DNA of 19,884 nucleotides, taken from Deltaproteobacteria bacterium RBG_16_44_11 (GTDB lineage Bacteria; Desulfobacterota; Syntrophia; Syntrophales; Smithellaceae). This document shows, piece after piece, positions 8,290 to 14,345 of the stretch. The stretch's first letter is position 1. Each line of letters opens with the position of its first letter. The translations under genes and the position numbers were made by a program. Where the stretch lies: NCBI GenBank assembly GCA_001797845.1, contig MGQN01000018.1, positions 14,558 to 34,441 of the forward strand, in the 5' to 3' direction. The notes beneath the pieces were generated by a model, which had not been told where the DNA came from, searched no databases, and saw nothing but the letters and a program-made list of their open reading frames with translations.

Positions 8290-9522
8290 ATGACCAAAAA
8301 GCTCAGAGAATCAATCGATAAAATTAGCCTGATCGACCAGCATGCTTATCCCGGATTGGCCGGCTATTTTGAGGATTATCCGCCGGAAAACAGGCTTCTT
8401 ACCGCCAATGACACATATCTTAATCCTAATAATTCCCATGCCGATTTTCCTTATTTACGTGAAGCGCATTATGAAGCATATGAAAAAATATATGGTTTCA
8501 ACCGCGAAGATATCAACAATCCCGATAAACAAGACGATCTATTTACTGAATATGACCGTCAACGCAATAACCTGAGATATTTAATCGATAAAGTACTCGA
8601 TACCGCAGGCATAGAAACCCTTATAGCAGCATCATTCCTCAATCCCGATTTGAGAAATAACCCGCGCATTAAATTTATTCCCACAGTTGATCCTCTCTTA
8701 TTTCCCTTTGATAACACATATTTGACCAATAGAAACCCTTTGGCTACCTCTTGCATAGCCGCTTATGACCATACATTTAATATTATCAAGGTTAAAAACA
8801 AATACTCCTCTGATAATTTTTTCGACTACCTGGAATTTGTAGACAGGGCACTTGATAATTTTATCAAAAATGGCGCGGTAGGCTTCAGCTTTTCCTTCTC
8901 TTTTGTACGCAGCGCTTATTGTGAAAATATTCCGCAAAATGAAGGCTTAAGGATTTTCGAACACGCCAAAAAAGGCGATAAAAATGCATATCGAAAACTG
9001 CAAGATTTTCTCGTTTGGCATATAATGCGTAAAAGTATTGAATATAATTTGCCTGTGCAATGGCACCTCGCTTTGTCCGACAATCATATTGGCTGTTTTG
9101 ACCCTTTGAATTTATCTGAGATGATTTGTGACCCTGTCGTCAGTGAAGCAAAACTTGTTGTATTGCACGGAGGTTATCCGCGTTTTGACAGTGCTGAGTT
9201 GCTTGCTCTAGCTCGCGGATTAATGCCCAATAACGTTTATATTGATATTTCCGGAAACATCATGTTTAGAAATCACCCTAGTATTCTTGCCGGCACTTTA
9301 AGAAAATGGCTGGAAAAGCCGCCTCTCTGGAATAAAATTATGTATGGTTCCGGAGCTCATCACGGCGAAAGATATATTTATGTATGTTCTAAGGTGGGAC
9401 GCGACGCCGTCTACTTAGCACTTAAAAGTATGATTGACGACAATATCATCGATGAAGATACAGCCATGATAATAGCCCGTAATATTTTACGGGAAAATGC
9501 GCAAAAATTATACAATCTTTAA
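8290..9522 (+). CDS. Amidohydrolase-fold protein with degenerate metal site (410 aa)
   Basis: The chain has the order of motifs of TIM-barrel amidohydrolases (Amidohydro_2 type): LIDQHAY at 14-20 where active enzymes have D-x-H-x-H, GAVGF at 195-199, VQWHLAL at 256-262, LVVLHGGYP at 289-297, VYIDIS at 316-321, and MYGSGAHHGE at 351-360 where GSDA is usual. Several residues expected to bind metal therefore seem changed: the second His of HxH is Tyr20, the barrel-end Asp is Gly355, and the residue after GAVGF is Ser rather than the frequent Lys. H18, H259 and H293 remain. The fold assignment is fairly secure; activity is doubtful, and no substrate can be named. ATG 8290 follows a GGTAGGG; a TTG at 8278 would add four residues. 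Confidence 0.75.
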   Translation: MTKKLRESIDKISLIDQHAYPGLAGYFEDYPPENRLLTANDTYLNPNNSHADFPYLREAHYEAYEKIYGFNREDINNPDKQDDLFTEYDRQRNNLRYLIDKVLDTAGIETLIAASFLNPDLRNNPRIKFIPTVDPLLFPFDNTYLTNRNPLATSCIAAYDHTFNIIKVKNKYSSDNFFDYLEFVDRALDNFIKNGAVGFSFSFSFVRSAYCENIPQNEGLRIFEHAKKGDKNAYRKLQDFLVWHIMRKSIEYNLPVQWHLALSDNHIGCFDPLNLSEMICDPVVSEAKLVVLHGGYPRFDSAELLALARGLMPNNVYIDISGNIMFRNHPSILAGTLRKWLEKPPLWNKIMYGSGAHHGERYIYVCSKVGRDAVYLALKSMIDDNIIDEDTAMIIARNILRENAQKLYNL

Positions 9523-9607
9523 TTATTTAAACCATCCTGTTTATATAATTCGACCATCGCATTCTTTACGATATTTACAATTATTTCCAATTTTTTTTAC
9601 ATTATCC

Positions 9608-9636
9608 TTGACAAACATTTTGTAATGTTTTAATTC
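9608..9636 (+). promoter_or_regulatory. Candidate promoter of the Rrf2-nadA unit
   Basis: A perfect -35 hexamer TTGACA lies at 9608-9613. Seventeen bases later is TAATTC (9631-9636), a poor -10, so the promoter would be weak or need an activator. It is about 50 bases upstream of the Rrf2 start codon. Confidence 0.45.
9613..9630. promoter_or_regulatory. Perfect inverted repeat in promoter spacer, probable operator
   Basis: AAACATT (9613-9619), TTGT, AATGTTT (9624-9630) is a perfect 7-bp-arm inverted repeat occupying exactly the spacer after TTGACA. Rrf2-family dimers bind dyad-symmetric sites and commonly repress their own genes, so autoregulation by the Rrf2 protein encoded just downstream is the simplest reading. 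Position and symmetry are seen; the identity of the binding protein is inferred. Confidence 0.55.
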
Positions 9637-9686
9637 CTATCGAGTTAATAGTATTTATTGCGGCTTGTAATTTAAATTATATAAAA

Positions 9687-10136
9687 ATGAAGCTTTCAAC
9701 GAGATCAAGATACGGCGTCAGATTAATGACGGCGTTGGCTTGCGCCAATGGCGGAAAACCTGTTTTATTAAAGGATATAGCCGCCAGCGAGGAAATATCA
9801 GAAAAATATTTAAGCCTAATTGTAATTCCATTACGGGCAGCCGGATTGATAAAATCGCTGCGTGGAGCGCGAGGTGGATATAATTTAGCCCAAGATCCAA
9901 GCGAGATATCATTACGAAATATTATTGAAGCTCTCGAAGGAGAAATTTGTTTAGTGCATTGTATCAAACAACCATCAAGCTGTAACCGTTCCGCGATTTG
10001 CCCGACACGTGATATCTGGAATCTTTTAGGAAATAAAATCAGCGAAACTTTAAACAGCCTTACCCTGGCCGAACTGGCGCAAATAAAGAAAGAGAAATTA
10101 ACCAAGGCCAAACATAGTCATAAAACCGGGAGTTGA
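9687..10136 (+). CDS. Rrf2 family transcriptional regulator with four-cysteine motif (149 aa)
   Basis: The start MKLSTRSRYGVRLMTALA, the helix-turn-helix EISEKYLSLIVIPLRAAGLI (about 36-55) and the wing SLRGARGGYNLA (57-68) are diagnostic of the Rrf2 family (IscR, NsrR, CymR). Cysteines occur at 88, 92, 99 and 105 in the region where Fe-S-binding members carry their cluster ligands, so a redox or iron-sulfur sensing role is likely. The spacing differs slightly from E. coli IscR (C92, C98, C104). The stop is 10 bases before nadA, so the two genes form an operon, and quinolinate synthase is itself a [4Fe-4S] enzyme. Control of NAD synthesis by cluster or oxygen status is therefore inferred. An inverted repeat in the promoter suggests autoregulation. 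No iscS or iscU lies nearby, so the symbol iscR is not used. Confidence 0.92.
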   Translation: MKLSTRSRYGVRLMTALACANGGKPVLLKDIAASEEISEKYLSLIVIPLRAAGLIKSLRGARGGYNLAQDPSEISLRNIIEALEGEICLVHCIKQPSSCNRSAICPTRDIWNLLGNKISETLNSLTLAELAQIKKEKLTKAKHSHKTGS

Positions 10137-10146
10137 AACTTTTTGT

Positions 10147-11052
10147 ATGGATATAACGGATCAAATAAAAAAACTGAAAAAAGAAAAAAACGCGATCATT
10201 CTGGCGCATAACTATCAGCTTCCCGAAGTTCATGACATCGCCGATTTTGTCGGCGATTCGCTGGGACTGAGCATGACCGCAGCCAAAACCGACGCAGATG
10301 TCATCGTTTTTTGCGGTGTTCACTTCATGGCGGAAACAGCCAAGATTTTATCGCCAGATAAAATAGTATTACTCCCCGACAAGAAAGCCGGCTGCCCGAT
10401 GGCGGACATGATTGACGCGGAGGGCCTGCAAGCGCTTCAGGCACAGCATCCCCATGCCGTCACATTATGCTATGTTAACACGTCCGCGAATGTTAAAGCG
10501 CATTGCGATTACTGCTGCACATCGTCCAACGCCCTGAAGATGGTTCAACACATATTGAAAAGTCATGAGGAGATCATTTTTATTCCGGATAAATATCTGG
10601 CTCAATACGTTTCGGCGCAGGTTGGCCGCAAATTTATTACCTGGGAAGGATTCTGCCCGACACATGCCCGACTGCTTCCGGAAAATATTCTCCAGGCCAG
10701 AGAGCTTCATCCACAGGCTAAAGTGCTTGCCCACCCAGAATGCAGGCCGGAAATAACTGCGCTTGCCGACATGGTGGCCTCGACGGAAAAAATGTGCAGT
10801 TTTGTTCACAACGATCCGGCCGTCGAATTTATCATCGCCACGGAAATAGGCATTATTCACCGGCTGAAAAAGGAAAATCCGGAAAAGATATTCTATCCGG
10901 CAAGTGATAAAGCTGCCTGCCCGAACATGAAACGGATTAATCTGGAAAAGATTCTCTGGTCGCTTCAGGATTTGGAATATGAAATAAAAGTCTCTCGGGA
11001 CACGATGGATAAAGCAAGAAGAGCCATCGAAAGGATGTTGCAAATAACTTGA
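10147..11052 (+). CDS. nadA: Quinolinate synthase NadA
   Basis: Quinolinate synthase condenses iminoaspartate with dihydroxyacetone phosphate to quinolinate in de novo NAD synthesis, using an oxygen-sensitive [4Fe-4S] cluster in the cytoplasm. The sequence has ILAHNYQLPEVHDIADFVGDSL (substrate His21), VFCGVHFMAETAKIL, LPD..AGCPMADM, and the three expected cluster cysteines C83, C170 (WEGFCPTH) and C258 (AACPNM), with spacing as in archaeal NadA. At 301 residues it is the usual length of the short form. GGGAG about 15 bases upstream overlaps the end of the Rrf2 gene. The partners nadB and nadC are not in the window; anaerobes often use a separate aspartate dehydrogenase or a distant nadB. Confidence 0.97.
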   Translation: MDITDQIKKLKKEKNAIILAHNYQLPEVHDIADFVGDSLGLSMTAAKTDADVIVFCGVHFMAETAKILSPDKIVLLPDKKAGCPMADMIDAEGLQALQAQHPHAVTLCYVNTSANVKAHCDYCCTSSNALKMVQHILKSHEEIIFIPDKYLAQYVSAQVGRKFITWEGFCPTHARLLPENILQARELHPQAKVLAHPECRPEITALADMVASTEKMCSFVHNDPAVEFIIATEIGIIHRLKKENPEKIFYPASDKAACPNMKRINLEKILWSLQDLEYEIKVSRDTMDKARRAIERMLQIT

Positions 11053-11103
11053 GTTAAACTTCTACTTGTATTTTTTTACACATATTCGGAATTAATTAAA
11101 TTT

Positions 11104-12225
11104 ATGAAAAAAGATTCTTTAGGAATTGTCCATACACAATACTTAACCTTTGCTGAGCCACCCGATACACTGCAGCTCAAATCAGGCCGCAGCATCGGGC
11201 CGGTTACTCTTGCTTACGAAACTTACGGCAAGCTAAACGCCAATAAATCAAATGCCATTCTGGTCTGCCACGCCCTTTCAGGAGATGCTCATGCCGCCGG
11301 GATTTCCAAAGATGATAAAACACCCGGCTGGTGGGATAATATGATTGGACCGGGTAAAGCTCTGGACACAGATCTTTACTTTGTTATCTGTTCCAATGTA
11401 ATCGGTGGCTGTAAAGGAAGCACCGGCCCTTCTTCGATAAATCCGGAAACCCAAAAACCTTACGCTCTTGATTTTCCTTTGATCACGATTGCGGATATGG
11501 TGGAGGCTCAACGGCATTTAATTGATTCTTTCGGTATTGAAAAGCTCCTTTGCGTTATTGGCGGCTCCATGGGTGGAATGCAAGCCCTGCAATGGGCATC
11601 AGTCTACCCGGAAAGGATTATTGCGGCAATACCCATTGCCACTGCGTTAAAACACTCACCGCAACAAATCGCTTTTAATGAAGTTATGCGACAATCAATA
11701 ATGGCTGATTCGGTATGGCGTGAAGGATACTATTATGAACACGGACAGCCGGAAAATGGACTGGCTGTAGCCCGCATGATCGGGCACATTACTTATATGA
11801 GCGATCTTTCTATGGAGGAAAAATTTTCGCGTAAACTTAAAAATGAAAACTTGAGCTTTCAATTTAAAGATGATTTTGAAGTAGAAGGCTATCTGCGTTA
11901 CCGCGGATATAACTTTGTCAAACGATTCGACGCAAATTCTTATCTTTACATAACCAAAGCTATAGACTACTTTGATCTATCCGGCGAAAAGTTCATGTCT
12001 GCTGTTAAGAAAACGGCGGTCAGGTTTCTGGTGATTTCTTTTAAATCGGATTGGCTTTATCCGGCTCATCAGTCGCAAGACATTGTCCGTCTCTTGAAAA
12101 GAAAACATGCTTATACTACCTATTTCGATTTAATCTCGACCTACGGGCATGATGCTTTTTTAATTGAAACCGACGACGAAACACGGTTAATTAAAAATTT
12201 TCTGGCCAATGTCAGCCCTGATTGA
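11104..12225 (+). CDS. metX: Homoserine O-acyltransferase MetX (373 aa)
   Basis: This alpha/beta-hydrolase acylates homoserine, usually from acetyl-CoA, in the first committed step of methionine synthesis by direct sulfhydrylation. The nucleophile elbow is GGSMGGMQ with Ser155; Asp316 (SFKSDWLYP) and His349 (TYGHDAFL) complete the catalytic triad. The family blocks LAYETYGKLN, HALSGDAHAAG, WWDNMIGPGKALDTD and SNVIGGCKGSTGPSS are all present, and the length is typical. Acetyl versus succinyl specificity cannot be read reliably from the sequence. metW follows 47 bases downstream, the arrangement common in proteobacteria. No strong Shine-Dalgarno precedes the ATG, and no SAM riboswitch is seen in the short gap after nadA. 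Confidence 0.96.
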   Translation: MKKDSLGIVHTQYLTFAEPPDTLQLKSGRSIGPVTLAYETYGKLNANKSNAILVCHALSGDAHAAGISKDDKTPGWWDNMIGPGKALDTDLYFVICSNVIGGCKGSTGPSSINPETQKPYALDFPLITIADMVEAQRHLIDSFGIEKLLCVIGGSMGGMQALQWASVYPERIIAAIPIATALKHSPQQIAFNEVMRQSIMADSVWREGYYYEHGQPENGLAVARMIGHITYMSDLSMEEKFSRKLKNENLSFQFKDDFEVEGYLRYRGYNFVKRFDANSYLYITKAIDYFDLSGEKFMSAVKKTAVRFLVISFKSDWLYPAHQSQDIVRLLKRKHAYTTYFDLISTYGHDAFLIETDDETRLIKNFLANVSPD

Positions 12226-12272
12226 CGAAACTTGAACACAGGTAAAAAACAGAAAGAATAATAATTGTAAAT

Positions 12273-12854
12273 ATGAAAGCCGACCATCAAATTATTTCTC
12301 AGATTATTTCCGCAGGAGCGCATGTTCTGGATTTAGGTTGCGGCAGCGGTGAACTGCTTGCTTTCCTCACGCAGGAAAAAAAAGCTCTCGTTCAAGGTAT
12401 CGAATTGGACGAAGATCAAATGCATCAATGCGTCGAACGAGGTCTGACTGTGCTCCAGGGAGATATCGAAAGCGGCTTAGTTGATTATCCCGATAAATCT
12501 TTTGATTTTGTGATTCTTAATCAAATCATGCAGGAAATTAAAAAAGCTGATTTTGTCATCCAGGAGTCCCTAAGGGTCGGAAAACGCGTCATTGTGGGAT
12601 TTCCGAACTTTGCCCATATAACAGCGCGTTTGACGCTCCTACTTGCGGGAAAGACTCCCATCAATGAGGCCTTACCGCATTACTGGTTCGAAACACCGAA
12701 TATTCGTTTCTTGACGATTAACGACTTCATCGATTATTGCTCCAAGAAAAATATTATCATTGAGCAGAAATTTTTTCTGGGTAAATCAAAGCTTATTAAT
12801 TTTTTACCAAATTTACTCGCGCTGAATGCCCTTTTTGTTATAACAAAAAAATGA
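12273..12854 (+). CDS. metW: MetW, methionine biosynthesis methyltransferase-like protein (193 aa)
   Basis: The class I SAM-binding motif VLDLGCGSGELL is at residues 18-29, with an acidic GIELDE following (motif II). Further blocks typical of MetW are present: GLTVLQGDIESGL, FDFVILNQIMQEI, VIVGFPNFAHITARL and PHYWFETPNIRFLTI. In other proteobacteria MetW is encoded next to MetX and is needed for, or stimulates, homoserine acyltransferase activity. The placement here supports that role, though no methylation substrate is established. The protein is soluble and of the usual family length. The ATG at 12273 has no clear Shine-Dalgarno. Confidence 0.95.
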   Translation: MKADHQIISQIISAGAHVLDLGCGSGELLAFLTQEKKALVQGIELDEDQMHQCVERGLTVLQGDIESGLVDYPDKSFDFVILNQIMQEIKKADFVIQESLRVGKRVIVGFPNFAHITARLTLLLAGKTPINEALPHYWFETPNIRFLTINDFIDYCSKKNIIIEQKFFLGKSKLINFLPNLLALNALFVITKK

Positions 12855-12879
12855 TCTTTGCAGATATGGAGAGTTCTAT

Positions 12880-13257
12880 ATGAACAAAATAATTATTGCA
12901 GTTGATAAACTGCCTGTGTTCGGACCCTATTCGACCGCCGTGGAAGCCGATGGCTTTATTTTCATCTCCGGCCAAATACCGATTGAGCCTGCAACCGGTG
13001 AGATGATCCAGGATATTAAGAAAGCAGCCAGACAAGTTCTTGCTAACATACAAACCATACTTCAGACAACCGGGTTGAAAATGACCAATATTGTAAAGAC
13101 AACAATTTTTTTAAAAAACATGGATGATTTTACTCCCGTAAATGAAATTTACGCCGAATTTTTTCCCCAAGAACCGCCGGCGCGTTCAACAATTGAAGTC
13201 TCGGCTCTCCCGAAAGGAGCTTTGATTGAAATCGAAGCAATTGCGACAAGAAAGTAA
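12880..13257 (+). CDS. ridA: RidA family reactive enamine/imine deaminase (125 aa)
   Basis: RidA (YjgF/YER057c/UK114) trimers hydrolyse reactive enamine and imine intermediates such as 2-aminoacrylate, which is released by PLP enzymes acting on serine, threonine and cysteine. The sequence shows GPYSTAV (15-21), FISGQIPI (28-35), and the conserved PARSTIEVSALPKGALIEIEAIA with Arg102 and Glu117 matching the active-site Arg and Glu of E. coli RidA. The length matches the family. GGAGAG lies seven bases before the ATG. It follows metW by 25 bases and probably ends that unit. Its stop codon TAA (13255-13257) abuts the structured element listed next. Confidence 0.93.
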   Translation: MNKIIIAVDKLPVFGPYSTAVEADGFIFISGQIPIEPATGEMIQDIKKAARQVLANIQTILQTTGLKMTNIVKTTIFLKNMDDFTPVNEIYAEFFPQEPPARSTIEVSALPKGALIEIEAIATRK

Positions 13258-13369
13258 ACCCCGTTAGAGCAACGGGTGCTTTGCGATTTCAGATGGCGGC
13301 ATTAAACCGCCATCTGTCTTACAATATTTTAACCCCCCAACAGGAGTTGGGGGCTTTCTCTAACGGGGT
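13258..13369. repeat. 112-base structured element: 12-bp inverted ends enclosing two perfect hairpins (MITE-like or cis-regulatory RNA)
   Basis: The ends ACCCCGTTAGAG (13258-13269) and CTCTAACGGGGT (13358-13369) are perfect inverted repeats. Inside are a 10-bp perfect stem, CAGATGGCGG (13290-13299) with CCGCCATCTG (13307-13316), and an 8-bp perfect stem, CCCCCAAC (13334-13341) with GTTGGGGG (13346-13353). Folded as RNA this is a three-way junction. The 5' end can alternatively form a local hairpin, CCCGTT (13260-13265) with AACGGG (13271-13276). TAAA occurs on both sides (13255-13258 and 13369-13372), as a 4-bp target duplication would; the left copy contains the ridA stop codon. It lies directly upstream of the MOSC gene. 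It may be a non-autonomous mobile element, a terminator, or a leader RNA. I recognise no named family. Confidence 0.75.
13334..13361 (+). terminator. Terminator-like hairpin after ridA, inside the structured element
   Basis: The 8-bp stem CCCCCAAC/GTTGGGGG with an AGGA loop is followed by CTTTCTCT, a moderate U tract. It could end ridA transcription or attenuate read-through into the MOSC gene. The U tract is broken by C residues, so efficiency is uncertain. Confidence 0.4.
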
Positions 13370-13378
13370 AAAACAATT

Positions 13379-13810
13379 ATGGGCAAGATACTCTCCGTCA
13401 ATATCAGCAAAAAGAAAGGCGTTAAGAAACATAATGTTACCTCATGCCGCGCCTTAATTGACCTGGGACTGGAACACGATGCCCATATCGGGATGGAATT
13501 GCGGCAAATAAGTTTGCTGGCCACTGAAAGTATTGAAAAAATCAGGAATAAAGGATTAAATGTAAGTTATGGCGATTTTGCTGAGAATCTGACAACCGAA
13601 GGTATCGATCTTTATACCCTGCCTCTCGGCACAAAAATAAAAGTCGGCCACGATGTATTGCTGGAAGTCACGCAAATCGGTAAAATTTGTCCCAAGCCTT
13701 GTGCCATTTTTTATGCCGTGGGCGATTGTGTAATGCCCAAAGAAGGTATTTTTGCCCGTGTCTTATCTGAAGGCGTGATTGTTGTCGGCGATGAAATCAC
13801 GATTTGCTAA
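13379..13810 (+). CDS. MOSC domain-containing protein (143 aa)
   Basis: A stand-alone MOSC domain, the fold of the C-terminal part of molybdenum-cofactor sulfurases, is thought to carry sulfur or bind Moco. The family pattern is clear: GLEHDAHIG near residues 30-38, RQISLLATESIEKI, YGDFAENLTTEGIDLYTLPLGTKIKVG, LEVTQIGKICPKPCAIFYAVGDCVMPKEGIFARVL, and VGDEI at the end. The conserved Cys of the G-K-x-C element is the likely sulfur-handling residue. Small MOSC proteins of this size often sit beside moaC or mogA, but none is visible here. The start ATG is nine bases after the 112-base element; the only possible ribosome binding site is the GGGG inside that element's 3' arm. Moco-related expression control is possible but not shown. 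Confidence 0.88.
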   Translation: MGKILSVNISKKKGVKKHNVTSCRALIDLGLEHDAHIGMELRQISLLATESIEKIRNKGLNVSYGDFAENLTTEGIDLYTLPLGTKIKVGHDVLLEVTQIGKICPKPCAIFYAVGDCVMPKEGIFARVLSEGVIVVGDEITIC

Positions 13811-13822
13811 AATATTTAGCTT

Positions 13823-14341
13823 ATGCAGACCTTTCTCCCCTACCCTGATTTCAAAAAATCGCTTCAAGCTCTTGATTACCGGCGGCTGGGCAAACAAAGA
13901 GTAAAGGCGTATCAAATCATCCGTATATTAAAAGCCGCTTCGCAGTCAAAAGTATACCGCGACGGCAAGGAAGAGGCGACACAGGCGTATGGTACCATAC
14001 GTCGAGGAGCCGATGACGAAGCCAACAAAGGTAGACAAATGAATGCGAAGTGGCACAAGTTTGGTGGCGGCTGGCGACACCACCCGGCGGTAAAAATGTG
14101 GCGCGGTCATATCAACGCTTTAAAACACTATTACAATCTGGCCATTGATGAATGGGTCAGGCGCGGCTATAAAAACCGCATGCAAAAGATGCCAATTCGG
14201 GGTAAAATTTCATATCCTCGGTGGTTTGGCCGGAATGCTTTTCATGCCGCCCATCGCTCCAATTTACTGCGTAAGAATAATACCTACTACGGAAACTATA
14301 ACTGGCATGAACCGCCGGATTTACCATATCTCTGGAAATGA
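13823..14341 (+). CDS. Pyr_excise-family (pyrimidine dimer DNA glycosylase-like, MSMEG_6728-type) protein with in-frame insertion (172 aa)
   Basis: The ends match a family annotated as pyrimidine-dimer DNA glycosylase-like or MSMEG_6728-like: MQTFLPYPDFKKSLQALDYRRLGKQRVKAYQI at the start, then GWRHHPAVKMWRGH (83-96), DEWVRRGYKN, FHAAHRSNLLRKN and PPDLPYLWK at the end. DNA repair activity is inferred from the family name and not from visible catalytic evidence. In relatives as I know them, the ILKAL helix is followed after a few residues by GWRNHPAV. Here about 35 polar residues (roughly 44-79, VYRDGKEEATQ ... KGRQMNAK) intervene, encoded by sequence with a 16-base palindrome and a related copy near 15600. 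The frame stays open, so the gene may still be functional. No Shine-Dalgarno precedes ATG 13823. It ends 4 bases from the convergent alcohol dehydrogenase gene. Confidence 0.8.
   Translation: MQTFLPYPDFKKSLQALDYRRLGKQRVKAYQIIRILKAASQSKVYRDGKEEATQAYGTIRRGADDEANKGRQMNAKWHKFGGGWRHHPAVKMWRGHINALKHYYNLAIDEWVRRGYKNRMQKMPIRGKISYPRWFGRNAFHAAHRSNLLRKNNTYYGNYNWHEPPDLPYLWK
13953..14040. repeat. Dispersed repeat, copy 1, inserted in frame within the DNA-glycosylase-like gene (ends approximate)
   Basis: The left part (13953-13994, containing CGGCAAGGAAGAGGCGAC and AGGCGTAT) aligns with 15579-15620, including a run at 13963-13993 with a few mismatches and one gap. The centre is a perfect 16-base palindrome, CGTATGGTACCATACG (13986-14001). 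The right limit is a guess from where the encoded protein returns to the family pattern. The right half has no second copy in this window. Confidence 0.6.
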
Positions 14342-14345
14342 AATA

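Larger units (their letters stand above)
9523..9686. other. Intergenic region upstream of the Rrf2 gene, containing promoter and operator candidates
   Basis: This stretch is AT-rich. It holds no reading frame and no terminator hairpin for the preceding amidohydrolase-like gene. Its only clear signals are the TTGACA and the inverted repeat listed separately. The ATG at 9687 lacks a Shine-Dalgarno sequence. Confidence 0.5.

Noticed and set aside
10465..11043. 192-codon open frame on the minus strand
   Set aside because: Antisense to nadA, whose conserved cysteines and family motifs leave no doubt about the coding strand.
13258..13369. Known Moco riboswitch
   Set aside because: The downstream MOSC gene made this attractive, but the hairpin arrangement and loop sequences do not match the motif as I know it; kept only as an uncharacterised element.
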